A stretch of 64,000 nt of DNA from NCBI GenBank assembly GCA_963716115.1, contig CAVQSZ010000011.1, positions 6,625 to 70,624 of the forward strand, read 5' to 3'. Of this stretch, positions 34,758 through 43,041 are shown piece by piece. The notes beneath the pieces are model-generated. The model was not told where the DNA came from. It saw only the letters and a program-made list of their open reading frames with translations, and searched no databases. Within the stretch, counting starts at the first letter, position 1. Each line of letters begins with the position of its first letter. The position numbers and the translations under genes are program-made. This DNA comes from AP-15 sp963716115 (GTDB taxonomy: Bacteria > Pseudomonadota > Alphaproteobacteria > ATCC43930 > CGMCC-115725).

Positions 34758-35162
34758 TCATTTTCGCGGGCGCGCCTTGCGAGCGGCGTAGCGGGCGTCG
34801 CGAGCGGCCTTGCGTTCGGCTTCCTGCTCGGCGGTGTTGGCCGCCTGCCGGGCGATTTCGGCATCGCGGGCTGCCTGCTCCGCTGCCACTGCAACAACGC
34901 GCGCCGCTTGCTCCGCTTCCGCTGCGGCATCGCGGGCGGTCTTCTCGTCCGCCTTACGGGCGATGCCGGCCAGCCGGGCGGCATTTCGCTCGGCGGCGCG
35001 CTGGTCGCGAGCGACGCTGATGGCCAGCCGGGCGGCCTGGCGTTCGGCGAAGGCAGGGTCGTTGGCCGCGGACCTCGCACGAAACTTCTCCAGCTGCGCC
35101 TTCTTCGCGTTTGCGGCTGCGTTCAGCCGGTCGTCAAAACTCGTCTTTCCGGAATTGTCCAT
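34758..35162 (-). CDS. DUF6481-family Ala-rich coiled-coil protein
   Basis: 134 residues from ATG 35162, reading 'MDNSGKTSFDDRLNAAANAK'. Almost the whole chain is one charged, Ala-rich helix ('AARLAISVARDQRAAERNAA', 'ETARDAAAEAEQAARVVAV' style repeats) ending in a basic tail 'DARYAARKARPRK'. The N-terminal 'FDDRLNAAANAKKAQLEKF' block is the conserved part of the DUF6481 family, found in alphaproteobacteria. Role unknown; the basic tail hints at nucleic acid or membrane contact. Confidence 0.72.
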   Translation of the reverse strand: MDNSGKTSFDDRLNAAANAKKAQLEKFRARSAANDPAFAERQAARLAISVARDQRAAERNAARLAGIARKADEKTARDAAAEAEQAARVVAVAAEQAARDAEIARQAANTAEQEAERKAARDARYAARKARPRK

Positions 35163-35390
35163 CCCACTCCACCGCATTCGAAACCCGGCTGCGCCAAGAG
35201 CCCGGCGCGGCGCAGCATGCCCGAGATCCGGCCGCCGCGGAATGCGGTGATGGCGGGACGCGCGGCGAGGCTCGGCAAAAATCCCCACGCCTCGACAGCG
35301 GGCGTGCTTCGAGACGCGCTCCGTCTTCGCCGGAGCGCTTCCCAGAGCCCGACTTGAAATGATCCGCCCTATGTCAATTGGTTAGCAGTA

Positions 35391-35410
35391 GTTCCCGCGA
35401 AAGCGGGAAC
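35391..35410. repeat. Short perfect hairpin repeat
   Basis: GTTCCCGC-GAAA-GCGGGAAC, an 8-bp stem with a GAAA tetraloop, followed at 35411 by CCAGG. It is the core of the common 'TTCCCGCGAAAGCGGGAA' intergenic element. The matching outer half (TGGACCCCCGCTTCC) follows at about 35465. Confidence 0.8.
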
Positions 35411-35517
35411 CCAGGAATGCGGGAATTCGGACGGTTGCCCCCTGTTCAAGCCAGGGATGGGCTCTGGACCCCCGCTTCCGAGCGTGTGAAAGAATTGGCG
35501 AGTGGCTGGATCGGCGC

Positions 35518-35676
35518 GGTGCGTCCCCGCTTCGCCGGGGGCCTTCGAGACGGCCACTCCGCGGCCTCCTCAGGATGACCGATATTCCTAATGCCATCAA
35601 AGGCGTACGTCATCCTGAGGAGCGCCCACAGGCGCGTCTCGAAGAGCCTGCCCCCGGCGGAAGCGGGGGACGCACC
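35518..35676. repeat. Long imperfect inverted repeat (about 62-68 bp arms)
   Basis: The left arm at 35518-35579 runs GGTGCGTCCCCGC ... CTCCTCAGGATGAC. The right arm at 35609-35676 runs GTCATCCTGAGGAG ... GCGGGGGACGCACC. A 29-base spacer separates them. Each arm also holds the shorter palindrome CTTCGAGACG/CGTCTCGAAG. The structure would fold into a cruciform or a long RNA hairpin and looks like a dispersed BIME or MITE-like element. Confidence 0.82.
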
Positions 35677-36105
35677 ACGATGATGCAGCCTTTCACCTCA
35701 ATTCCTTCACATCCTCTTCCGCGGGAGCGACAAGAACCCACTGACATAACTCGCTTCATTTCGAGTCGCACCGGCGGCGGCGGCAATCATGGAATTGCCA
35801 TAGTCACATCGTATTCTTTTGGCATCGGCGCCCTCGAGAGGGTGCGGGACCTATTCTTCCGGGGGGTTGGCGACGCCTGATCTCGACCTGATAAAACAGA
35901 TGGAGCAAGCCTCGCCGCCGGCGCGCCGCTCCGGCGCTTTCCGTATCGTCGAAAACGGATCAGCCGGGGCGCGCACCGACACAATGGCGGGATGCGCGGC
36001 TGTTGCGCGCCCGAGTGACCGCCGCGCGCGGCCCCGGCCGCAGGTTGTCTCGCCCCGCGCGCGCGACTATTTTGCCGCAATCCGCGCCGCTGACGGGAGC
36101 CTTCC
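35677..36105. other. Intergenic region upstream of hemB
   Basis: No gene is evident over these 430 bases. The left half is AT-richer (around 35690-35830). The right part is GC-rich, with CGCCCCGCGCGCG close to the hemB start, and presumably contains the hemB promoter, which I cannot place with confidence. Confidence 0.45.
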
Positions 36106-37116
36106 GTGACCGAGTTTCTGCCGCCGCTCGCCCCCTACCCGCGCACCAGGCTGCGGCGCAACCGCCGCGACCCCTGGTCGCGCAGCCTCGTCGCCGAAAA
36201 TGTGCTGACCGCGGCCGACCTGATCTGGCCGGTCTTTGTCCATGACGAGGGCCACAAGGAGCCGATCCCTTCGATGCCCGGCGTCTTTCGCCTGCCGATC
36301 CCGGCCCTGGTCGACGCCGCCGGCGAAGCGGCCGCGCTCGGCATCCCGGTGATCGCGGTCTTCCCGGCGACGCCGCCCTCGCTCAAGGACGAGGAAGGCA
36401 GCGAGGCGCTCAACCCCGAGAACCTCGTCTGCCGCGCCGCCGCGGCGCTGAAGAAGGGCGTGCCCGAGCTCGGCGTCTTGTGCGACGTGGCGCTCGACCC
36501 GTTCACCTCGCACGGGCATGACGGCGTGATCCGCCGGGGCTATGTCGAGAACGACGAGACGGTCGCGATCCTGCGCCGGCAGGCGGTGGTGCAGGCCGAG
36601 GCCGGCTGCGACATCATCGCCCCCTCGGACATGATGGACGGGCGGGTGGGCGCGGTGCGCGACGCGCTCGACGAGGCCGGGTTCGGCCATGTCCGCATCA
36701 TGTCCTACGCGGCGAAATACGCCTCCGCCTTCTACGGGCCGTTCCGCGACGCGATCGGCTCGAGGACCGCGCTCGGCAGCGCCGACAAGCGCACCTACCA
36801 GATGGACCCGGCAAACGGCGACGAGGCCTTGCGCGAGGTGGCGCTCGACCTCCAGGAGGGCGCCGACATGGTCATGGTCAAGCCGGGGATGCCCTATCTC
36901 GACGTGGTCCGCCGGGTCAAGGAGGCGTTCCGCGTGCCGACCTACGCCTATCAGGTGTCGGGCGAGTACGCGATGCTGCACGCCGCGGCGCTGAACGGCT
37001 GGCTCGACGGCGAGCGCGCAATCATGGAGAGCCTCCTCGCCTTCAAGCGCGCCGGCGCCGACGGCGTCCTGACCTACGCCGCAGTCGACGCCGCCCGAAG
37101 GCTCAAGGCGGGGTGA
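36106..37116 (+). CDS. hemB: Delta-aminolevulinic acid dehydratase (porphobilinogen synthase)
   Basis: 336 residues, the normal length. The enzyme condenses two 5-aminolevulinate molecules to porphobilinogen in heme and corrin synthesis. The Schiff-base lysines lie in 'HVRIMSYAAKYASAFYGPFR' and 'DMVMVKPGMPYLD'. The N-terminal 'RLRRNRRDPWSRSLVAENVL' is the family's arm. 'IIAPSDMMDGRV' is also diagnostic. The metal-site region 'LCDVALDPFTSHGHDG' has Asp in place of the zinc-binding Cys residues, so it is of the Mg-dependent type. Its stop overlaps the GTG of a ParD-like gene. Confidence 0.96.
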   Translation: MTEFLPPLAPYPRTRLRRNRRDPWSRSLVAENVLTAADLIWPVFVHDEGHKEPIPSMPGVFRLPIPALVDAAGEAAALGIPVIAVFPATPPSLKDEEGSEALNPENLVCRAAAALKKGVPELGVLCDVALDPFTSHGHDGVIRRGYVENDETVAILRRQAVVQAEAGCDIIAPSDMMDGRVGAVRDALDEAGFGHVRIMSYAAKYASAFYGPFRDAIGSRTALGSADKRTYQMDPANGDEALREVALDLQEGADMVMVKPGMPYLDVVRRVKEAFRVPTYAYQVSGEYAMLHAAALNGWLDGERAIMESLLAFKRAGADGVLTYAAVDAARRLKAG

Positions 37117-37436
37117 TCGCGATGCAGATCGAGCTGACCGCGGAGCAGCAGGAATTCGTCCACAGAGCCGTGGAGGCCGGGCGGCTGCGGCACGCCGAGG
37201 ATGCGGTACGGGAAGCCCTGGCGCTGTGGGTCGAGCGCGAGCGGCGCCGCGATGAAATCCTTGCCGCGATCGACGAGGCGGAAGCGTCTCTCGCTCGGGG
37301 CGAAGGTCGTGCGATCACCCGGGAGTCGATGCGGGAGCTCGCCGAAGAGGTTCACCAGCGCGGCCTCGCCCGCATGGCGGCAGGAGGAAAGCCGCCACCC
37401 CGCCGCTATTCGGGGCCGCGGCGGCGGATGTCCTGA
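37113..37436 (+). CDS. ParD-like ribbon-helix-helix antitoxin, without a toxin partner
   Basis: 107 residues. The N-terminal 'IELTAEQQEFVHRAVEAGRL' and 'DAVREALALWVERER' match ParD-type antitoxins (ribbon-helix-helix followed by a helix). The tail 'GLARMAAGGKPPPRRYSGP' is long and basic. GTG 37113 overlaps the hemB stop as GTGA; ATG 37122 is an alternative. No parE-like toxin follows. The next gene is convergent and its end overlaps this one by 31 bases, so the antitoxin is orphaned or has taken on a regulatory role in the hemB transcript. Confidence 0.72.
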   Translation: MIAMQIELTAEQQEFVHRAVEAGRLRHAEDAVREALALWVERERRRDEILAAIDEAEASLARGEGRAITRESMRELAEEVHQRGLARMAAGGKPPPRRYSGPRRRMS

Positions 37437-37894
37437 TAGGGCGCGCCGTCGCGATGGGTGTAGACGGCGGGCTTGCCGCCGGGCGGCGCCACCATGTCGA
37501 CATCGGGGTAGTAGGCCCAGTCGTTCTCGATGCGGGTCCCGATTTCGAGCGCCAGCGCATCCGCGGCGCTGCGGTTTTGCAGGCAATGGCCGTTCTGGTC
37601 GCCGGCCTTGAACCCGGCGGCGTCGCCGGCGCGCAGGATCTCGTCGCCCGCGTCGGTGACCAGCACGATCTCGCCCGACAGGACGTAAATGAACTCGTCG
37701 CCGGCGGTGTGCCAATGCCGCTGGCTCGACCAGGCGCCGGGCGGCAGGCGCAACAGGTTGACCCCGTACTGGGTCAGCCCGGCCGCGTCGCCGAGCCGGG
37801 TGCGCTGCCGCGCCCGGCACGGCTGGTCGTAGGGCGGCGGGTAGAGGGTGCCGGTGAATGCGGTCAGCGCCGCCGGATCGATGCGCTTGGTCAT
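37406..37894 (-). CDS. Cupin-domain protein
   Basis: 162 residues with one cupin barrel. 'SSQRHWHTAGDEFIYVLSGEI' provides motif 1 (His-x-His and Glu) and 'DAAGFKAGDQNGHCLQNRS' motif 2 (His). The N-terminal 'LTAFTGTLYPPPYDQPCRAR' is typical of a widespread family in which the cupin modulates auxin-like or sugar substrates without known reaction. It converges on the ParD-like gene with a 31-base overlap. Confidence 0.82.
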   Translation of the reverse strand: MTKRIDPAALTAFTGTLYPPPYDQPCRARQRTRLGDAAGLTQYGVNLLRLPPGAWSSQRHWHTAGDEFIYVLSGEIVLVTDAGDEILRAGDAAGFKAGDQNGHCLQNRSAADALALEIGTRIENDWAYYPDVDMVAPPGGKPAVYTHRDGAPYQDIRRRGPE

Positions 37895-38080
37895 GGCTGG
37901 GTTCCTCTGTGGATGCCGACGGCAAGCTTACCCGATCGGGCCGGCGATGGCTCTCCGCCGCATTCCGGCTGCGCCGGCGGCGGCCCAAGGCCGATCCTGC
38001 CCCGCGCCGACGAAATCGGGGTGATTTCAGCCGCCGCCATCATGCTAGGCTCGATCCCCCGCAGCGAGGGAGACGCATTG

Positions 38081-38617
38081 TTGAGCGAGCCCGCACCGCC
38101 ACCGCCGACCGACTGGCGCGACCAGATCTTCGCAAGCCTGAAGGCGGCCCGGATCCGGCAGGTCGGCTATGTCCCCGACGCCGGGCATGCGCGGCTCATC
38201 GAGCTGTGCCGGGCCGACCCCGAGATCCGCGCCGTGCCGTTGACCAGCGAGGAGGAAGGGGTGGCGCTCGCCGCCGGGGCCTGGCTCGGCGGGCAGCGCG
38301 CGGCGCTCCTGATGCAGTCGAGCGGTGTGGGCAACTGCGTCAACATGCTGTCCTTGACCAAGAATTGCCGCTTCCCGCTGGTCATGCTGGTGACGATGCG
38401 CGGCGAGTGGGCCGAGCTCAACCAATGGCAGACGCCGATGGGGACGAAGGCGCAGGCGGCGCTCGAATTGATGGACGTGCTGGTCTATCGCGTCGAGCGG
38501 GCGGAAGACGCCGCCGAAACCGTCGCCGCGGCGCTCGACATCGCCTTTGAGGGCGATCTGGCGGCGGCGGTGCTGCTGTCGCAGCGGCTGATCGGCGCCA
38601 AGCGGTGGGTGAAATGA
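38081..38617 (+). CDS. ThDP-dependent decarboxylase, alpha (PYR-type) subunit
   Basis: 178 residues of the N-terminal half of a split ThDP enzyme such as sulfopyruvate or phosphonopyruvate decarboxylase. 'QVGYVPDAGHARLIELC' and 'VPLTSEEEGVALAAGAWLGG' contain the catalytic Glu that protonates ThDP. 'ALLMQSSGVGNCVNMLSL' is the next conserved block. I prefer TTG 38081 (or 38078) because GAGGGAGA lies 8-10 bases upstream; ATG 38042 is a longer option. It overlaps the beta subunit as ATGA. Confidence 0.85.
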   Translation: MSEPAPPPPTDWRDQIFASLKAARIRQVGYVPDAGHARLIELCRADPEIRAVPLTSEEEGVALAAGAWLGGQRAALLMQSSGVGNCVNMLSLTKNCRFPLVMLVTMRGEWAELNQWQTPMGTKAQAALELMDVLVYRVERAEDAAETVAAALDIAFEGDLAAAVLLSQRLIGAKRWVK

Positions 38618-39213
38618 TCGCCAACGAACCCAATCCCCAGCGGCGCCTCGACCGCCGCGCCGCGATCGGCGCGCTTCTCGGCGAACGCGGCGAGCTGCTG
38701 CTGGTGACCGGGCTCGGCTCGACCACCTGGGACGCCGCCTCGGTCGGCGACGACGAGCGCAACTTTTACCTGTGGGGGGCGATGGGCTCGGCGGCGATGA
38801 TCGGGCTTGGGCTGGCGCTCGCCCGGCCGGACGACCGGGTCCTCGTCGTCACCGGCGACGGCGAGATGCTGATGGGGCTGGGCGCCTTGGCGACGATCGG
38901 GGTGCAGCGCCCGCCGAACCTCGCCATCGCGGTCTTCGACAACGGCCATTACGCCGAGACCGGCATGCAGCCGAGCCACACCGAGGCCGCGGTCGAGCTG
39001 TGCGGCGTTGCCCACGCCTGCGGCATCAAGGAGACCTTCGACATCAGCGACGAGCTGGGCTTGCGCGATTTCGCCCGCCGCATCCACGACGCGGCGACCA
39101 CCCTCTTCGCCCGCGTCGCGATCCGCGCCGACGAGCCGCCGCGGGTGCTGCCGCCGCGCGACGGCGTGCTGCTCAAGAACCGGTTCCGCCGCGCGATCGG
39201 CGTCGAGGCATGA
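38614..39213 (+). CDS. ThDP-dependent decarboxylase, beta (PP-type) subunit
   Basis: 199 residues. The ThDP/Mg motif begins G-D-G in 'VVTGDGEMLMGLGALATIG' and closes with Asn in 'AVFDNGHYAETG' 27 residues later. 'TGLGSTTWDAASVGDDERNF' is characteristic of sulfopyruvate/phosphonopyruvate decarboxylase beta subunits. The ATG overlaps the alpha stop, so 1:1 synthesis is likely. The substrate is uncertain; a C2-C3 2-oxo acid bearing a sulfonate, phosphonate or similar group is the best guess. Confidence 0.86.
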   Translation: MIANEPNPQRRLDRRAAIGALLGERGELLLVTGLGSTTWDAASVGDDERNFYLWGAMGSAAMIGLGLALARPDDRVLVVTGDGEMLMGLGALATIGVQRPPNLAIAVFDNGHYAETGMQPSHTEAAVELCGVAHACGIKETFDISDELGLRDFARRIHDAATTLFARVAIRADEPPRVLPPRDGVLLKNRFRRAIGVEA

Positions 39214-39448
39214 CCTCGGGGCTGGTTTCTTCAGACGCAATCATCTGATTCAGCAGCAAGGAGCCGTAGGATGGGCGACGGAGTTGAAGCATCTGAGTGC
39301 ATCTGAGCAAGCGAGAGCAACCGATCGAGCACAACCCGGCACACCGCTTGACCTCGATGAGCCGGAGGCGCGAGAGTCGCCGTCGGACCCGGCCGTTTGC
39401 GCTACGGCGCGACCGGCGGATTTTTCGAACCAGGAAAGGCCCGCTGTC

Positions 39449-40635
39449 GTGAGCATTGGAACCCTGCCGCTGTCGAAGTACACCGTCCTCGACCTGACCC
39501 ATGCCCGCGCCGGGCCGACCGCGGTGCGCCAGCTCGCCGACTGGGGCGCCAAGGTGATCAAGATCGAGCAGCGCGGCGACGACGGGCGCGATGTGACCGG
39601 CTCGCGGCGCGAGGGGTTCGACTTTCAGAACCTGCACCGCAACAAGCGCAGCCTGACCCTCAACCTGAAGACCGAGGCCGGCAAGGCGATCTTTATGAAG
39701 CTCGCCGAGAAGGCCGACGTGATCGTCGAGAACTTCCGCTCGGAGGTGAAGCACCGCCTCGGCATCGACTACGAGTCGGTGAAGAAGATCAACCCGCGCA
39801 TCGTCTACGGCAGCATCTCGGGCTTTGGCCAGACCGGGCCCTACGCCAAGCGGCCGGGCGTCGACCAGATCGCCCAGGGGATGGGCGGGCTGATGTCGAT
39901 CACCGGCTTTCCGGGGCAGGGGCCGGTGCGGGTCGGCATCCCGATCGACGACCTGTGCGCCGGGCTCCTCTGGCCCAGGCGATGCTGATGGCGCTGATCG
40001 AGCGCGAAAGCTCGGGCGAGGGGCAGTGGGTGCACACCTCGCTCCTCGAAGCGCAGATCTTCATGCTCGATTTCCAGGCCTCGCGCTGGCTGATGGCCGG
40101 CGAGGTCGCCAAGCAGGCCGGCAACGACCATCCGACCGGGATCCCGACCGGCCTCTTCCCGACCGCCGACGGGCAGATCAACATCGCCGCCTCGGGCGAC
40201 CACATGTTCCGCCGCTTCTGCGAGGCGGCCGATGCGATGGCGCTGCTCGACGACCCCGATTACGCGACCGGCCCGGCCCGCTCGAAAAACCGCAAGGCGC
40301 TCAACGAGCGGATCGCCGAGATCACCAGGAGGCGGCCGAGCGCCTATTGGGTCGAGCTGATGAACGAGGTGGGCGTGCCGTGCGGGCCGCTCTACACGAT
40401 CGACCAGACCTTCGCCGACCCGCAGGTGCAGCATCTCGAAATGGCGCGGCCGATCGACCATCCCCGGCTCGGCGCGATCAAGGTCGTCGGGCAGGCGATC
40501 AACATGACCCGCACGCCGGAGCCGGCAACGCTGCGCCCGACCCCCGGTCTCGGCCAGCACACCGAGGAGGTCTTGCGCGAATTGGGCTACAACGACGCGG
40601 CGATCGCCGATCTGCGCGCCCGCGAGGTGGTTTGA
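39449..40635 (+). pseudogene. Class III CoA-transferase with one frameshift
   Basis: It begins with GTG 39449 after AGGAAAGG, reading 'MSIGTLPLSKYTVLDLTHAR'. The catalytic-Asp block is 'PVRVGIPIDDLCAGL' and the typical 'LHRNKRSLTLNLKTEAGKA' is present. The frame breaks near 39965: expected CTCCTCCTGGCCCAG, found CTCCTCTGGCCCAG. It resumes as 'LAQAMLMALIERESSGEGQW' to the stop at 40633. The whole chain would have about 395 residues. Both halves are fully preserved, so a miscount is quite possible. It precedes an enoyl-CoA hydratase gene by 23 bases, which suggests a working operon. Confidence 0.82.
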
Positions 40636-40658
40636 TCCCCGCGTCAAAGCGACGAAAT

Positions 40659-41474
40659 ATGGAAGCGAAACCCATGCTCGACCAGCCTTTGACAGCCAAG
40701 ATGATCGCCGAGAAGGACGGCCCGATCGGCCGCCTGATCTTCAACAACCCGGCGCGCCACAACGCCGTCTCGCTCGAGATGTGGCAGGGTGTGGCGCAGA
40801 TCATCGACGAGTTCGAGCGCGACGACGCGGTTCGGGTCATCGTCGTCAGCGGCGCCGGCGGGCGGGCCTTTGTCTCGGGCGCCGATATCTCGGAATTCAA
40901 GGAACGCCGCGCCTCCGAGGAGGCGGCCGCCGCCTACGCCAAGATTTCCGAGGGCGCGCGGCTGCGCCTGCAGGAGACGCCGAAGCCGACGATCGCGATG
41001 ATCCAAGGCTATTGCATCGGCGGCGGGGTCGGCACGGCGCTCGCCTGCGACCTGCGCATCGCCGCCGAGGGCGCGAAATTCGGCATCCCGGCGGCGAAGC
41101 TCGGGCTCGGCTACGCCTATGACGGCATCCGCCGGCTGATCGACCTGGTCGGCCCGGCCTGCGCCCGCGAGATCTTCTATACCGCGCGCCAGTTCACCGC
41201 CGAGGAGGCGCTGCGCATGGGGCTGATCAACCAGCTCGTGCCGGCCGCCGAGCTCGACGGCTATGTCCGGAATTATTGCGAGATGATCGCGGCCAACGCG
41301 CCCTTAACGGTGCGCTCGGTCAAGACGATCGTGCGCGAGGCGATGAAGGACGACGACGAGCGCGACCTGGCGCTGTGCAAGCGCGTCGTCGCCGACTGCT
41401 TCGCCAGCGAGGACTACACCGAGGGCCGCACCGCCTTCATGGAAAAACGCAAGCCCCAGTTCAAGGGGCGGTGA
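40659..41474 (+). CDS. Enoyl-CoA hydratase/isomerase family protein
   Basis: 271 residues of the crotonase fold. Oxyanion-hole segments are 'GRAFVSGADISEFKE' and 'IQGYCIGGGVGTALACDLRI'. 'PAAKLGLGYAYDGIRRLIDL' follows. The equivalent of the second catalytic Glu falls at Tyr ('GYAYDG'), so hydration is less certain than isomerisation or C-C cleavage. It is encoded 23 bases after the CoA-transferase, so an acid may be activated and then processed. Alternative start ATG 40674. Confidence 0.88.
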   Translation: MEAKPMLDQPLTAKMIAEKDGPIGRLIFNNPARHNAVSLEMWQGVAQIIDEFERDDAVRVIVVSGAGGRAFVSGADISEFKERRASEEAAAAYAKISEGARLRLQETPKPTIAMIQGYCIGGGVGTALACDLRIAAEGAKFGIPAAKLGLGYAYDGIRRLIDLVGPACAREIFYTARQFTAEEALRMGLINQLVPAAELDGYVRNYCEMIAANAPLTVRSVKTIVREAMKDDDERDLALCKRVVADCFASEDYTEGRTAFMEKRKPQFKGR

Positions 41475-41490
41475 GTGGTCATCGGAAGCG

Positions 41491-41590
41491 CGCCCCCTCA
41501 CCCTAACCCTCTCCCCGCCCGCGGGGAGAGGGAATCGCGTTTTCTGCTCCCTCGCCCCGCTGGCGGGGAGAGGGTCGGGGTGAGGGGCGG
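41491..41590. repeat. GC-rich intergenic repeat (CCCTCTCCCC type)
   Basis: CCCCCTCACCCTAACCCTCT and its inverse GGGAGAGGGTCGGGGTGAGG face each other around two CCCCGC/GCGGGG hairpins. This palindrome is widespread in high-GC proteobacteria. It fills the gap between the hydratase and the deacetylase gene, and its right end reaches the latter's ribosome binding region. Confidence 0.78.
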
Positions 41591-41605
41591 TTTCTCGGCG
41601 CAGCC

Positions 41606-42499
41606 ATGAAGCTCCCCGCCCACAACCGCTATGACTACGTCCCGATCCACAAGCGGCCGCAATACGAATGGCCCGAGGGCAAGCGGCTCGCGGTCTGCTT
41701 CTGCAACAATATCGAGCATTTCGCGTTCGGCGCCGGGCTCGGCAGCGATTCGACCGGAGCCGCGGCGGCGCAGTCGCAGCGCAACTATGCCTGGCGCGAC
41801 TACGGCAACCGGGTCGGGCTGTGGCATTACCTCGACCTGCTCGACGAGTTCGGCCTGCCCGGCGCGCACAACGTCAACTCGGCCGCCCTCGAATATTGCC
41901 CCGACATCGCCCTGCGGCTGAACGGGCGCGGCGACGAGTATGTCGGCCACGGCCGCACCAATTCCGAGCGCCAGGATTTGCTGTGGGAGGAGGACGAGGC
42001 GCGGCTGATCGCCGAATGCACCGAGGTCTTGACGCGGCTCTCCGGGAGGCGCCCGGAGGGCTGGCTCGGCCCCTACATCGCGCAAAGCGCGGTGACCCTC
42101 GACCTCCTGAAGGAGGCCGGCTACCGCTATGTCATGGATTGGCCGATGGACGACCAGCCGGTCTGGATGCGCACCCGGTCCGGGCCGATCCTGTCGGTCC
42201 CCTACCCGATCGAGGTCAACGACTCGCCGGCGCTGGTCTTCCGCCGCCACACCGGCCGCCAATTCGCCGAGATGGTCACCGACCAGTTCGACGAGATGCT
42301 CGAGCAGTCGCGGAAATACCCGCTGGTCTGCTCCATCTCGGCGCATCCCTTCATCATCGGCCAGCCTTTCCGGCTGCGCCCGTTCCGCGACGCGGTGCGC
42401 CACATCCTCGAGCGCCGCGACGAATTGTGGATTACGACGCCCGGCGAGATCGCCCGCTATTGCGAAAGCCTGCCCAAGGGAACGATCCCGGGCTCATGA
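41606..42499 (+). CDS. Polysaccharide deacetylase-family hydrolase (PuuE-like)
   Basis: 297 residues of the NodB-like fold. The block 'LAVCFCNNIEHFAFGAG' stands at the family's T-x-D-D position but has Asn-Asn-Ile-Glu. 'HNVNSAALEY' and 'YVGHGRTNSERQDLLWEEDE' resemble PuuE/allantoinase-type members, in which amide rather than sugar N-acetyl bonds are cut. 'CSISAHPFIIGQPFRLRPF' gives the C-terminal His. The likely substrate is a small ureide or amide. No ribosome binding site is obvious, since the repeat comes right up to the start. Confidence 0.82.
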   Translation: MKLPAHNRYDYVPIHKRPQYEWPEGKRLAVCFCNNIEHFAFGAGLGSDSTGAAAAQSQRNYAWRDYGNRVGLWHYLDLLDEFGLPGAHNVNSAALEYCPDIALRLNGRGDEYVGHGRTNSERQDLLWEEDEARLIAECTEVLTRLSGRRPEGWLGPYIAQSAVTLDLLKEAGYRYVMDWPMDDQPVWMRTRSGPILSVPYPIEVNDSPALVFRRHTGRQFAEMVTDQFDEMLEQSRKYPLVCSISAHPFIIGQPFRLRPFRDAVRHILERRDELWITTPGEIARYCESLPKGTIPGS

Positions 42500-42509
42500 C
42501 CGGGGCCGC

Positions 42510-42971
42510 TTATTTTACGGCGACGATGATCTCGATCTCGACCGGGATGCCGCCCGGCAGCGAGCTCATGCCGACCGCCGAGCGGGCGTGCCGGCCGCGC
42601 TCGCCGAACATTTCGACAAAGAGGTCCGAGCAGCCGTTGACGACCTTGGGGTGGTCCTCGAAATCGGGGGCGGCGTTGACCATGCCGAGCACCTTGACGA
42701 TGTCCTCGACGCGGTCGAGCTCGCCGCCCAGCGCATCCTTGAGCGCCGCGATCAGCACCAGCCCGACGCCGCGGGCGTGGCGGTAGCCGTCCTCGACCGA
42801 CATGCCGGCGCCGAGCTTGCCCTTGGGCATCCTGCCGTCGACATCGGGCGGGCCCTTGCCCGAGAGGTAGAGCAGATTGCCGACCCGCTTGGCATGGACG
42901 TAGTTGCCGATCGGGCCGCCGACCTCGGGCAGCGCGATGTTCAGCTCCCGCAATCGTTCTTCGACGCTCAT
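42510..42971 (-). CDS. RidA-family (YjgF) protein
   Basis: 153 residues of the Rid family, chorismate-mutase-like trimers that hydrolyse enamines and imines or related intermediates. 'NYVHAKRVGNLLYLSGKGP' and 'VEDGYRHARGVGLVLIAALK' are conserved, and 'RHARSAVGMSSLPGGIPVEI' carries the conserved Arg of the active site. It converges on the deacetylase gene with a 10-base gap; both may belong to amide or ureide breakdown. Confidence 0.9.
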   Translation of the reverse strand: MSVEERLRELNIALPEVGGPIGNYVHAKRVGNLLYLSGKGPPDVDGRMPKGKLGAGMSVEDGYRHARGVGLVLIAALKDALGGELDRVEDIVKVLGMVNAAPDFEDHPKVVNGCSDLFVEMFGERGRHARSAVGMSSLPGGIPVEIEIIVAVK

Positions 42972-43041
42972 GGGTTCGGCTCCTCGGCGGATAAAGCGGC
43001 GTCGGCCCGGTCGACGCCGGGGAGACGCAGCTGCACATCGG

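Noticed and set aside
35677..36105. Riboswitch or heme-responsive leader upstream of hemB
   Set aside because: I could not identify a conserved aptamer-like structure. The visible hairpins belong to the dispersed repeats further left.
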